In this document: piece by piece, positions 8,025 to 15,559 of the stretch
Layout of the letters: each line of letters opens with the position of its first letter
How positions within the stretch are numbered: position 1 is the stretch's first letter
Assembly: GCA_936928855.1 (NCBI GenBank)
Contig: CAKZHZ010000097.1
Coordinates: 1 to 33,124 of the forward strand
DNA: 33,124 nt
Source of the DNA: an uncultured Polycyclovorans sp.
Lineage (GTDB): Bacteria; Pseudomonadota; Gammaproteobacteria; Nevskiales; Nevskiaceae
Direction of reading: 5' to 3'
Notes under the pieces: model-generated
Told to the model about the DNA's origin: nothing
Database searches by the model: none
Seen by the model: the letters and a program-made list of their open reading frames with translations, nothing else
Program-made: the position numbers and the translations under genes

Positions 8025-8308
8025 GGTTTGTCGGTCGGCGACTTCACGTCCGACACCACCTTGTTGACGGTTTCCCGGGTTGCGCGCTCCCCTTCGTTGA
8101 GGGCGCGTTTGGCGTCCTCCAGCTGCTTGCGCAGGTCGCTGGCCCGGGTTTCACGATCCAGCTCGGCGGACAGGTTGCGCATGTACACGCGGGCCTGCCC
8201 GGTCCAGCGCCCCACCGTCCGGGCCACCCGTGGCAGTTTCTCGGGCCCCAGCACAATGAGAGCAATGACCAGGCAGATGGCCAGTTCGGTGAAGCTGATA
8301 TCCAGCAT
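8021..8308 (-). CDS. tatB: Twin-arginine translocase subunit TatB
   Basis: A short N-terminal membrane helix (ISFTELAICLVIALIVLGPE) is followed by the conserved glycine-proline hinge LGPEKLPRVARTVGRW. A charged amphipathic and coiled region then runs to the C-terminus. At 95 residues it is on the short side for TatB. The glutamate in FTELAI and the position between tatA and tatC separate it from TatA. It is translationally coupled to tatC. Confidence 0.92.
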   Translation of the reverse strand: MLDISFTELAICLVIALIVLGPEKLPRVARTVGRWTGQARVYMRNLSAELDRETRASDLRKQLEDAKRALNEGERATRETVNKVVSDVKSPTDKP

Positions 8309-8329
8309 GGTCGGCGCCCAGCGGCAGGA

Positions 8330-8560
8330 TCAGACGTTCTGCTTGTGCTTCTGGGATTCGGCGTCGGTGCCGCTGTTGTCGCTGCGCGCCAGCTGCTCGG
8401 CGGTCTTGGGACCGTCGGCCTCGCCTTCCTTCATGGAATCCTTGAAGTTCTTCACGGCCGCACCGAGGTCGCCGCCGGCGTTGCGCAGTTTCTTGGTGCC
8501 GAACACCACCAGCACGATGGCCAGAACGATCAACCAGTGCCACACACTAAAGGTACCCAT
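8330..8560 (-). CDS. tatA: Twin-arginine translocase subunit TatA
   Basis: This 76-residue pore-forming subunit has one membrane helix (VWHWLIVLAIVLVVFGTKKL) and the hinge FGTKKLRNAGGDLGAAVKNF, followed by an acidic, hydrophilic tail. The start at MGTFSVWHW is chosen because AGGAGG lies 5' of it, within the last codons of hisE. A longer in-frame start would bury that site in the protein. The hisE stop and tatA start are one base apart, so hisE and the tat genes are evidently co-expressed. Confidence 0.93.
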   Translation of the reverse strand: MGTFSVWHWLIVLAIVLVVFGTKKLRNAGGDLGAAVKNFKDSMKEGEADGPKTAEQLARSDNSGTDAESQKHKQNV

Positions 8561-8561
8561 C

Positions 8562-8891
8562 TCACTCCTCCTGGGCCCGCGCGGCTTTCTCCGCGAGGCC
8601 CGATAGTCCAAAACGGCGGGCCAGTTCGCCCGTCACCTGATCGGCTCGCAGTCCTTTGTGGGCCAACAGCACCAGGGTATGAAACCACAGGTCCGCCACC
8701 TCATGGACCAGCGAATCGGTATCCGGGTTCTTGGCGGCAATCAGGACTTCCGCTGCTTCCTCGCCCACCTTCTTGAGGATGGCGTCGTCGCCCCGCCGAT
8801 ACAGGCTGGCCACGTAGGACTGATCGGCCTCGGCCTGCTTGCGGTGCTCCAGCACCGCCTGCAATTCCGCGAGGACATCGCCGCTATTCAT
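8562..8891 (-). CDS. hisE: Phosphoribosyl-ATP pyrophosphatase
   Basis: It hydrolyses phosphoribosyl-ATP to phosphoribosyl-AMP, the second step of histidine synthesis. The MazG-like all-alpha fold motifs DDAILKKVGEEAAEVLIAAK and LVHEVADLWFHTLVLLAHKG are present and carry the metal-binding glutamates and aspartate. At 109 residues it is a stand-alone HisE without the HisI cyclohydrolase domain, and no hisI is in the window. It lies 71 bases downstream of hisF in the same orientation. Confidence 0.94.
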   Translation of the reverse strand: MNSGDVLAELQAVLEHRKQAEADQSYVASLYRRGDDAILKKVGEEAAEVLIAAKNPDTDSLVHEVADLWFHTLVLLAHKGLRADQVTGELARRFGLSGLAEKAARAQEE

Positions 8892-8962
8892 CAGGATAAG
8901 GTCTCGAAGTGACGTTATGGCGACAGCTTACACCGCGACCGGTGGTGCCGTGCCCATACCGA

Positions 8963-9733
8963 TTACTGGCGGATGCGCACGCCCTTGTCGGCCAGGTAGG
9001 CCTTGGCTTCGCCCACCGTGTGGGTGCCATGATGAAAGATGCTGGCGGCGAGCACCGCATCGGCACCGCCGTAGGTCAGCCCTTCGTAGAGGTGCTCGAG
9101 GTTGCCGACCCCGCCACTGGCGATCAGCGGCACGGTCACCGCATCGCTGATGGCACGCAGCAGCTCGTGGTCATAGCCCGCCTTGGTGCCGTCGCGGTCC
9201 ATGCTGGTGACCAGCAGCTCACCGGCCCCGTAACGCACCATCCGCACCGCCCAGTCGATGGCATCCAGGCCGGTCGGCTTGCGTCCGCCGTGGGTGAAGA
9301 TCTCCCAGCGCAGCGGTTCCTTCTTCTTGTTGACGCGCTTGGCGTCGATGGCCACCACGATGCACTGCACGCCGTAGCGGTCGCTGGCCTCGGTGACGAA
9401 CTCGGGACGGGTCACCGCGGCGGTGTTGATGCTGACCTTGTCGGCGCCCGCAGACAGCAAGGCGCGAACATCGGCGCAGGTGCGCACGCCGCCCCCGACC
9501 GTCAGCGGAATATAGATTTCGCGGGCCACCGATTCCACCGTCTGGAACAGGGTGGGGCGGTCCTCGGAACTGGCGGTGATGTCGAGAAAGACCAACTCGT
9601 CCGCGCCCTGCTGATCGTAGCGGTGGGCCACTTCAACCGGGTCACCCGCATCGCGGATGTCCTCGAACTTCACACCCTTGACGACCCGCCCGCGGTCGAT
9701 GTCGAGACAGGGGATGATGCGCTTGGCGAGCAT
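8963..9733 (-). CDS. hisF: Imidazole glycerol phosphate synthase, cyclase subunit
   Basis: With HisH it converts PRFAR and ammonia to imidazole glycerol phosphate and AICAR. It is a TIM barrel of 256 residues. The catalytic aspartates lie in IIPCLDIDRGRVVKGVKF and in CIVVAIDAKR. VGGGVRTCADVRALLSAGAD and SGGVGNLEHLYEG form the phosphate-binding loops, and LLVTSMDRDGTKAGYD is also conserved. AGGA precedes the ATG at 7 bases. The gene is preceded by hisA in the usual order. Confidence 0.97.
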   Translation of the reverse strand: MLAKRIIPCLDIDRGRVVKGVKFEDIRDAGDPVEVAHRYDQQGADELVFLDITASSEDRPTLFQTVESVAREIYIPLTVGGGVRTCADVRALLSAGADKVSINTAAVTRPEFVTEASDRYGVQCIVVAIDAKRVNKKKEPLRWEIFTHGGRKPTGLDAIDWAVRMVRYGAGELLVTSMDRDGTKAGYDHELLRAISDAVTVPLIASGGVGNLEHLYEGLTYGGADAVLAASIFHHGTHTVGEAKAYLADKGVRIRQ

Positions 9734-9760
9734 GACGGTCCTGCGTGAGCGGCGACGCCC

Positions 9761-10492
9761 TCAGGCCTCGCCGCGAGTGATCTTGAGCGCCTCGGCGAGG
9801 GTGAAACCGCCCTCGTAGAGCGCGCGCCCGATGACGGCACCCGCGACCCCTTCGTCCTCCAGCTCCCGGAGCTTGCGGATGTCCTCCAGCGAGGACACGC
9901 CGCCGCTGGCGAACACCGGGGTGTTGAGGCTGCTGGCGAGGCGCCCGGTGGCTTCGTCATTGAAGCCACCCATCATGCCGTCGCGGCCGATGTCGGTGTA
10001 GATGATGGCCTCGACGCCATCGCGCTCGCAGTGCTGCGCGGTCTCGATGACATCGTGCCCGGTGATCTTGGTCCAGCCATTGAGGGCAACGCGGCCGTCC
10101 TTGGCATCGAGACTGACGATGATGTGGCGCGGATATTCGATGCAGAGATCGTGCAGGAAGTGCGGCGCGTTGACGGCCTTGGTCCCGATGATGACGTACT
10201 GCACGCCGGCATCGAGATACCGCTGCACGGTTTCCTCGTCACGGATCCCGCCGCCCACCTGCACCGGAATATCGATGGCCGAGGTGATGGCCTCCACCAC
10301 CTTGAGGTTGAGCGGCTGACCCTTCAGGGCGCCGTCGAGGTCGACGACGTGGAGCCGCTCGGCCCCTTCGTCGACCCAACGCTGGGCCATGCTGACAGGG
10401 TCATCGGAGAAGACGGTAACGTCATCCATTCGGCCCTGGCGCAGACGCACGCATTGGCCATTCTTGAGATCGATCGCGGGGATGAGCAGCAT
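9761..10492 (-). CDS. hisA: ProFAR isomerase (1-(5-phosphoribosyl)-5-[(5-phosphoribosylamino)methylideneamino]imidazole-4-carboxamide isomerase)
   Basis: It performs the Amadori rearrangement of ProFAR to PRFAR. It is a 243-residue TIM barrel. The catalytic aspartates sit in MLLIPAIDLKNGQCVRLRQG and in IIYTDIGRDGMMGGF. The half-barrel repeats show as VQVGGGIRDEETVQRYLDAG and PVFASGGVSSLEDIRKLREL. The start MLLIPAIDL is the conserved family N-terminus, so longer in-frame starts are rejected. No strong ribosome site precedes it. The 155-base gap to hisH holds no gene that I can support. Confidence 0.96.
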   Translation of the reverse strand: MLLIPAIDLKNGQCVRLRQGRMDDVTVFSDDPVSMAQRWVDEGAERLHVVDLDGALKGQPLNLKVVEAITSAIDIPVQVGGGIRDEETVQRYLDAGVQYVIIGTKAVNAPHFLHDLCIEYPRHIIVSLDAKDGRVALNGWTKITGHDVIETAQHCERDGVEAIIYTDIGRDGMMGGFNDEATGRLASSLNTPVFASGGVSSLEDIRKLRELEDEGVAGAVIGRALYEGGFTLAEALKITRGEA

Positions 10493-10647
10493 GAGCTGGG
10501 TAGACAGCAGCGGGGGATGAGAGGGAAGTCGGCAGGTCGGGTACGGGGCGCGCACGGCGCGCAGTCGTCGTTACGGAATCAGCGGTCGAGTGCCTGTCGG
10601 AACCGAAGCGTGCCCCAGCCGCCGTGGTTGCGCAAGCCGGCGCATGT

Positions 10648-11286
10648 TCAGGGCGTCCAGGTGACGAAGTTGGCCAACAGCGCCATTCCCACCGCCTGGC
10701 TCTTTTCGGGGTGAAACTGGAAGGCCACGATATTGTCGCGGGCCAGCGCCGACGGGAACTCGAGGATGTAGTCGGTGGCCCCCAGCGCATGCGCCGGGTT
10801 TTGCAGCTGCGCGTGGTAGCTGTGCACGAAATAGAACCAGCTGTTGTCGGGCACGCCGTCCCAGATCGGGTGCGCCTGCACCTGACGCACCCGGTTCCAG
10901 CCCATGTGCGGCACTTTCAGGCGCTCGTAGGCCGTGTCCGGGGTCGGATCGGGAAAACGCACCACCTCGCCCGGGAACAGGCCGAGGGCATCCACACCGC
11001 CGTTTTCCTGGCTGTGCTGCAGCATGACCTGCATGCCCAGACAGATCCCCATCAGCGGCTTGGTGCGCGCCACTTCCTGCACCAGATCATTGAGCTCCAG
11101 GCGCCGCAACTCGTTCATGCAGCTGCGCACACCCCCCACGCCCGGCAGCACGATACGGTCGCACTTGAGCAGATCTTCGGGGTCGTAGGACACCACCACC
11201 CGCGCAGCACTGCTCACCCGCTCCAGCGCCTTGCCGAGGGAATGCAGGTTGCCCATGCCGTAGTCGATGATGCCGATGGCGGCCAT
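10648..11286 (-). CDS. hisH: Imidazole glycerol phosphate synthase, glutaminase subunit
   Basis: It is a class I glutamine amidotransferase that supplies ammonia to HisF. The nucleophile cysteine is in PLMGICLGMQVML, and the catalytic His-Glu pair is in VAFQFHPEKSQAVG. The N-terminal IGIIDYGMGNLHSLGKAL and the oxyanion-strand motif LPGVGGVRSCMNELR are conserved. At 212 residues it is normal. Its ATG is separated by about 30 bases from the upstream hisB stop codon. Confidence 0.96.
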   Translation of the reverse strand: MAAIGIIDYGMGNLHSLGKALERVSSAARVVVSYDPEDLLKCDRIVLPGVGGVRSCMNELRRLELNDLVQEVARTKPLMGICLGMQVMLQHSQENGGVDALGLFPGEVVRFPDPTPDTAYERLKVPHMGWNRVRQVQAHPIWDGVPDNSWFYFVHSYHAQLQNPAHALGATDYILEFPSALARDNIVAFQFHPEKSQAVGMALLANFVTWTP

Positions 11287-11318
11287 AACAGCGGGAGATC
11301 GTTAGGGGCGGAAGGGGC

Positions 11319-11912
11319 TTACAGCACGCCCTTGGTGGACGGCATGGCATCGCCGGCGCGCGGGTCCGGGCTCACCGCCATGCGCAGGGCACGGCCGAAG
11401 GCCTTGAACACCGTCTCGGCGATGTGATGGCTGTTGCGTCCACGCAGGGCATCCACGTGCAGGGTGACCTTGGCGTGATTGACGAAGCCCTGGAAGAACT
11501 CGCGGAACAGGTCAACATCGAAGCTGCCGATACGGGCACGGGTGAAGTCGACGAACCACTCCAGGCCAGGGCGGCCGGAGAGGTCCAGCACCACGCGCGA
11601 CAGGGCCTCATCCAGCGGCACATAGGCGTGGCCGTAGCGGATCAGGCCTTTCTTGTCCCCCACAGCCTGGGCAAACGCCTGGCCCAGGGTGATGCCGATG
11701 TCTTCCACCGTGTGGTGATCGTCGATGTGACGGTCTCCGGCAGCCTTGACGGTGAGATCGACCAGCCCGTGCCGGGCCACCTGATCGAGCATGTGGTCAA
11801 GGAAGGGGATGCCGGTATCCAGACAGGCAACGCCGCTGCCGTCGAGATTGATTTCAACCTCGATCTGGGTTTCCAGCGTGTTGCGGCTGAGACTGGCGGA
11901 ACGAGCGGACAT
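11319..11912 (-). CDS. hisB: Imidazoleglycerol-phosphate dehydratase
   Basis: It dehydrates imidazole glycerol phosphate to imidazole acetol phosphate. Metal-binding motifs are GDRHIDDHHTVEDIGITLGQ and RGRNSHHIAETVFKAFGRAL. TGIPFLDHMLDQVARHG and FFQGFVNHAKVTLHVDAL are also conserved. It is the stand-alone 197-residue type, not the bifunctional form with a histidinol-phosphatase domain. The start MSARSASLSRNT is preferred over an ATG six codons upstream by family length; the upstream option is not excluded. Confidence 0.96.
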   Translation of the reverse strand: MSARSASLSRNTLETQIEVEINLDGSGVACLDTGIPFLDHMLDQVARHGLVDLTVKAAGDRHIDDHHTVEDIGITLGQAFAQAVGDKKGLIRYGHAYVPLDEALSRVVLDLSGRPGLEWFVDFTRARIGSFDVDLFREFFQGFVNHAKVTLHVDALRGRNSHHIAETVFKAFGRALRMAVSPDPRAGDAMPSTKGVL

Positions 11913-12010
11913 GGGCCCGATGGCTGGCAAAGAGCCGCGTAGGATACTCCCCGCCTAGGCAAACGCAAGCCGGACGGTCGTTCAGGGCGCACCGTCGGTC
12001 GTATCGCGGC

Positions 12011-12448
12011 TCAGGCCGTGAGCCAGAAGGTCACCGGGCCGTCATTGGTCAGCTGAACCTGCATATTGGCCCCGAAACGCCCCGCCGCCACCGTCGGATG
12101 GTGCTGCCGCGCCTGATCCAGCAGCTCGGCAAACAGGGTTCGGGCCATGCCGGGCGGAGCTGCGGTGGAAAAGCCCGGGCGGCTGCCGCGCCGGGTGTCC
12201 GCTGCCAGCGTGAACTGCGGGACCAGCAGCAGGCCACCCTGAATGTCCGCCACCGAGCGATTCATGCGCCCCTCGGCATCCTCGAACACCCGGTAGCCCA
12301 GCAGCCGTGCCAGCAGGCGCTGCGCGCGGGCGGCGTTGTCATCGCGCTCTACGCCCACCAGCACCAGCAGTCCGGTGCCGATTTGCGCCACCCGTTCGCC
12401 ACCAACCTCGACCGACGCGGATGTGACCCTCTGTAGCAAACCGATCAT
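12011..12448 (-). CDS. dtd: D-aminoacyl-tRNA deacylase
   Basis: It removes D-amino acids, and glycine mischarged on tRNA-Ala, from tRNA. The signature motifs are LLVPQFTLAADTRRGSRPGF and LTNDGPVTFWL; the Gly-Pro pair in the second is the cross-subunit motif of the dimer. LLQRVTSASVEVGGERV and LLVLVGVERDD are also typical. At 145 residues it is complete. AGGAG lies 9 bases before the ATG. It leads the leftward dtd-his-tat series, although an 80-base gap to hisB with no clear terminator leaves operon membership uncertain. Confidence 0.95.
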   Translation of the reverse strand: MIGLLQRVTSASVEVGGERVAQIGTGLLVLVGVERDDNAARAQRLLARLLGYRVFEDAEGRMNRSVADIQGGLLLVPQFTLAADTRRGSRPGFSTAAPPGMARTLFAELLDQARQHHPTVAAGRFGANMQVQLTNDGPVTFWLTA

Positions 12449-12485
12449 CGAGAATCTCCTACAAATCCGTTCGAACCCCCGTCAT

Positions 12486-12612
12486 TGGCGCATTCCCAGC
12501 GGCCGATAGACTGGGCCGTGCTGAAATTGAACGACCGATCGGTCACATCCGAGGTCGGTTCCGCTTCAGAACTTCCTCCCCTTGGGCCCGGCATTCGCCG
12601 GGCCTTCTTTTT
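12486..12612 (+). ncRNA. Possible small RNA or attenuated leader ending at the 12585 terminator
   Basis: TTGGCG at 12486 and TAGACT 16 bases on make a weak promoter-like pair. The predicted transcript of about 95 bases contains the 12-bp palindrome GACCGATCGGTC (12533-12544) and ends in a textbook terminator. There is no credible short reading frame. I do not recognise it as a tRNA, tmRNA or 6S RNA. Evidence is positional only. Confidence 0.22.
12585..12612 (+). terminator. Intrinsic terminator upstream of the TRAP gene
   Basis: A perfect 8-bp GGCCCGGC/GCCGGGCC stem with loop ATTC is followed by TTCTTTTT. It points rightward yet lies 64 bases before a rightward gene and after a leftward one. 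It must therefore end either a short transcript starting in 12449-12580 or the leader of the downstream gene. Confidence 0.65.
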
Positions 12613-12676
12613 GCCCGGCTCGGTGTACCCTTCGCGCACATAGAAAGGGTATTGGCAGACGAGGAGAGGTTGTTCC

Positions 12677-13780
12677 ATGAAGCGTCGTAACCTATTGCTG
12701 GGCCTGGCGGCGGGCGGCGCCGCCATGGCGGGTTGCAAGCCCGTCGCCACCGCCACGACGGAGTGTGCCGCCGGGGGGGAGAAGGCAAAGCCCATCGAAT
12801 GGCGCATGTATACCACCTGGCCCAAGAACTTCCCGGGGCTCGGCACCGGCGCCAACCGTCTGGCCGAACGCATCACCCAGATGTCGGGTGGTCGGCTGAA
12901 GGTCTCAGTCTATGGTGCAGGCGAACGTGTCCCGGCGCTGGAGGTGTTTGACGCCGTCTCCCGCGGCAGCGCCCAGATGGGCCATGGCGGCGCCTACTAC
13001 TGGAAGGGCAAGGCCCCGGCCGCACCATTCTTCTGCAGCGTCCCGTTTGGCTTCACCGCTCAGGAAATGAATGCCTGGCTCTACTACGGCGGTGGTATGG
13101 CGCTCTGGCGCGAGCTGTATGCCAAATTCAATCTGGTGCCTTTCGATGCCGGCAACACCGGGGTGCAGATGGGCGGCTGGTTCCGCAAGCGGATCGACTC
13201 CCTGGCCGACCTCAAGGGCCTGAAGATGCGCATGCCGGGTCTGGGCGGGGAAGTACTGGACCGGCTCGGGGTGACCACGGTGAATATCCCGGGCGGCGAA
13301 CTGTTCACGGCGCTGTCCAACGGCACCATTGATGCCACCGAATGGGTGGGCCCCTACAACGACCTCGCCTTCGGGCTCTACAAGGCCGCGCCCTATTACT
13401 ACTATCCCGGCTGGCACGAACCCGGCGCCTGCCTCGAAGCCATCGTCAACGCCGACGCCTGGGCGGCGCTGCCGGAAGACCTGCAGGCCATCGTCACCAC
13501 CGCCTGCGAGTCGGTCTCCCACACCATGCTGGCGGAGATGACCGCCCGCAACCAGATTGCGCTGAAGACGCTGGTGGAAGAGCACGGCGTCACGGTGCTG
13601 CCGTTTCCGGAGGATGTCCTGAAGGCCCTCCGCGAGGCCTCCGAGACCGTGCTCCTGCAGACTGCGGAATCCGATGCCTTCGCCGGCAAGGTCCACGCCT
13701 CGTACAGCGCCTTCCGTGAGCAGATGCTGGCCAATACCGGTATCGCCGAACAGGCCTATCTCAACGCCCGCAGTTCTTGA
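12677..13780 (+). CDS. TRAP transporter solute-binding lipoprotein, DctP family (TakP-like)
   Basis: It binds an organic acid outside the inner membrane for a TRAP transporter. The N-terminus MKRRNLLLGLAAGGAAMAGC has a twin arginine and a lipobox ending in cysteine 20, so a Tat-exported lipoprotein is plausible. Family features are FPGLGTGANRLAERITQMSG, FDAVSRGSAQMGHGGAYYW, ADLKGLKMRMPGLGGEV, LSNGTIDATEWVGPYNDLAF and YYYYPGWHEPG. The last motif, with the conserved Arg in MRMPG, is typical of the 2-oxoacid/TakP subgroup. GAGGAG lies upstream of the ATG. No DctQ or DctM membrane subunits are nearby, so it is an orphan here. The ligand is inferred from the subgroup only. Confidence 0.88.
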   Translation: MKRRNLLLGLAAGGAAMAGCKPVATATTECAAGGEKAKPIEWRMYTTWPKNFPGLGTGANRLAERITQMSGGRLKVSVYGAGERVPALEVFDAVSRGSAQMGHGGAYYWKGKAPAAPFFCSVPFGFTAQEMNAWLYYGGGMALWRELYAKFNLVPFDAGNTGVQMGGWFRKRIDSLADLKGLKMRMPGLGGEVLDRLGVTTVNIPGGELFTALSNGTIDATEWVGPYNDLAFGLYKAAPYYYYPGWHEPGACLEAIVNADAWAALPEDLQAIVTTACESVSHTMLAEMTARNQIALKTLVEEHGVTVLPFPEDVLKALREASETVLLQTAESDAFAGKVHASYSAFREQMLANTGIAEQAYLNARSS

Positions 13781-13881
13781 AACGCGCCGCGGTGATCCCC
13801 ACGCTGGATCTGCGCCGGGAACTCCGGCGCGCTTCACGCGTCTATCGCCGCGTCATCTCCAAACACCATCGATAACAGGAT

Positions 13882-14811
13882 ATGGACAGCGAAATTCTCA
13901 TCGAGGCTCAGGGCCTGAGCCGTCGCTACGGGCCCCAGATGGCGGTGGAGGACCTCAGCCTCACCCTCCGCAAGGGCGAAGTGCTGGGCCTGCTGGGTCC
14001 CAACGGTGCCGGCAAATCCACCACCATGAAGATGCTGACCGGCACCCTGGCGCCCAGCGCCGGCAGCGTGTCGATCAAGGGGGTGTCGATGGCCGACGAC
14101 CCCAAACGCGCCAAACAGTCGCTGGGCTACCTGCCCGAACAGCCGCCGGTCTACGGCGAGTTGGCCGTTGATGAGTACCTGGATTTTGCCGCCGGCCTGC
14201 ACGGCCTGCGCGGCAAGGCGCGCGCCGACGCGGTGACCTCGGCCAAGGCCGACTGCGGCCTGCAGGCCGTGGGTGGCCGTCTGATCGCCAATCTGTCCAA
14301 GGGATACCAGCAACGTGTGGGCCTGGCACAGGCCATCATCCACCGCCCACCGGTGATCATTCTCGACGAGCCGACCGTCGGCCTCGATCCGATTCAGATC
14401 CGCGAAATTCGCAGCCTCATCGCAGCACTGGGCCGCAACCACTCGGTGATCCTGTCGAGCCACATCCTCCCGGAGATTCAGGCGGTGTGCTCGCGGGTGA
14501 TGATCATCGCGCGCGGCCGGGCGGTGTATGACCAACCCATCAGCGCCACCACCGATGCCGGCTTCGACACGGTGGAGGTGGGGCTGAAACGGCCGCCGGA
14601 GGAGGCGTCGCTGACGGCACTCCCGGGCATCACCGGCCTGCGCCGGCTGGCGCCGCAGCGCTTCGAACTGCAGTGCCAGCGTGGCGAAGACCCGCGCGAG
14701 GCCCTCGCTGCCGCAGCCGCCGCGCAGGACTGGGGGCTGTTCGAACTGCACGCCCGCAGCCGCACGCTGGAAGACATCTTCGTCTCGCTGACCTCCGGGG
14801 AGACCGCATGA
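13882..14811 (+). CDS. ABC transporter ATP-binding protein (GldA-like)
   Basis: It energises an ABC-2 type exporter. The nucleotide-binding domain shows Walker A GPNGAGKST, a Q-loop in YLPEQPPVYGEL, the signature LSKGYQQRVGLAQAI, Walker B VIILDEPTVGLDP and the switch histidine in VILSSHILPE. A C-terminal extension of about 80 residues follows, as in GldA/NosF-type proteins. AGGA precedes the ATG closely. It heads a four-gene unit with the permease (ATGA overlap), the GldG-like protein and a DUF4340 protein. In this gene arrangement the substrate is unknown, and there are no gliding genes nearby. Confidence 0.92.
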   Translation: MDSEILIEAQGLSRRYGPQMAVEDLSLTLRKGEVLGLLGPNGAGKSTTMKMLTGTLAPSAGSVSIKGVSMADDPKRAKQSLGYLPEQPPVYGELAVDEYLDFAAGLHGLRGKARADAVTSAKADCGLQAVGGRLIANLSKGYQQRVGLAQAIIHRPPVIILDEPTVGLDPIQIREIRSLIAALGRNHSVILSSHILPEIQAVCSRVMIIARGRAVYDQPISATTDAGFDTVEVGLKRPPEEASLTALPGITGLRRLAPQRFELQCQRGEDPREALAAAAAAQDWGLFELHARSRTLEDIFVSLTSGETA

Positions 14812-15548
14812 ACACCCTGACCATCGCCCGCGCCGAACTGCGGCGCATCTTTCTGTCCCCCCTGGCCTGGGCAGTGCTGGCGGTGCTGCAGCTGCTGCTC
14901 GGCTTCGTGTTCGTGAACGTGCTGTTCGAGTTCATCACCAATCCCTATCCGGGCGAACAGTTCGGCGCGGCGGATGTGGTGGCGGGGCAGGTCTTCGGCT
15001 TTGCCACCATCCTGGTGCTGCTGATCATGCCGCTGATGACCATGCGGCTGTTCGCCGAGGAACGGAAATCCGGCACGCTGACCCTGCTGCTGTCGGCGCC
15101 GGTATCGCTGGTGGAAATCGTGCTCGGCAAATTCCTCGGCATGGTGGGGTTCATTGCCGCCCTGCTGTTGCTGTTGGCGCTGATGCCGCTGTCTCTGATG
15201 CACGCCACCAACCTGGATCTCGGTCGCATCGCCGCCGGGCTGCTGGGGCTGGCCCTGCTGATGTCCGCGTTCGCCGCAGCCGGATTGTTCGTGTCCTCCC
15301 TGACCCGCGAGCCCACCATCGCGGCGGTGGGCAGTTTCGGCCTGCTGCTGCTGGTGTGGCTGATCAACATTCTCAGCTTCAATGACAGCATCCCCTTCGG
15401 TGAGGTGTTCAGCTATCTGTCGCTGATCGATCACTACGAGAACCTGCGGCGGGGGGTGTTCGAAACCACCGACGTCGCCTACTACCTGCTCTTCACCGCG
15501 CTGTTCCTCGGGCTGACCGTGCAGCGGCTGGACCTCGAGCGCCAGTGA
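14808..15548 (+). CDS. ABC-2 type transporter permease (GldF-like)
   Basis: This is a 246-residue membrane protein with about six hydrophobic segments. The N-terminal MNTLTIARAELRRIFLSPLA and the cytoplasmic turn MRLFAEERKSGTLTLLLSAP are the hallmarks of ABC-2 permeases of the GldF/NosY kind. FSYLSLIDHYENLRRGVFET near the end is also shared by this subfamily. The start is set by the ATGA overlap with the ATP-binding gene, and the gene ends in GTGA followed directly by the GldG-like gene. It presumably forms the membrane channel with its two neighbours. Confidence 0.9.
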   Translation: MNTLTIARAELRRIFLSPLAWAVLAVLQLLLGFVFVNVLFEFITNPYPGEQFGAADVVAGQVFGFATILVLLIMPLMTMRLFAEERKSGTLTLLLSAPVSLVEIVLGKFLGMVGFIAALLLLLALMPLSLMHATNLDLGRIAAGLLGLALLMSAFAAAGLFVSSLTREPTIAAVGSFGLLLLVWLINILSFNDSIPFGEVFSYLSLIDHYENLRRGVFETTDVAYYLLFTALFLGLTVQRLDLERQ

Positions 15549-15559
15549 GGACTTTCAAC

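Noticed and set aside
8562..12448. Broken histidine operon because hisG, hisD, hisC and hisI are missing
   Set aside because: Split his gene clusters are normal in many proteobacteria; all genes present here are intact with conserved catalytic residues.
12449..12600. Possible tRNA, tmRNA or 6S RNA because of the motif GTTCGAAC and several GC stems
   Set aside because: The bases flanking GTTCGAAC do not form a T-arm, no acceptor or anticodon arms can be drawn, and the known landmarks of tmRNA and 6S RNA are absent.
13812..13830. GC hairpin (GCGCCGG/CCGGCGC) between the TRAP and ABC genes as a terminator
   Set aside because: Seven-bp stem without any U-tract; position is suitable but evidence is too weak to list as a feature.
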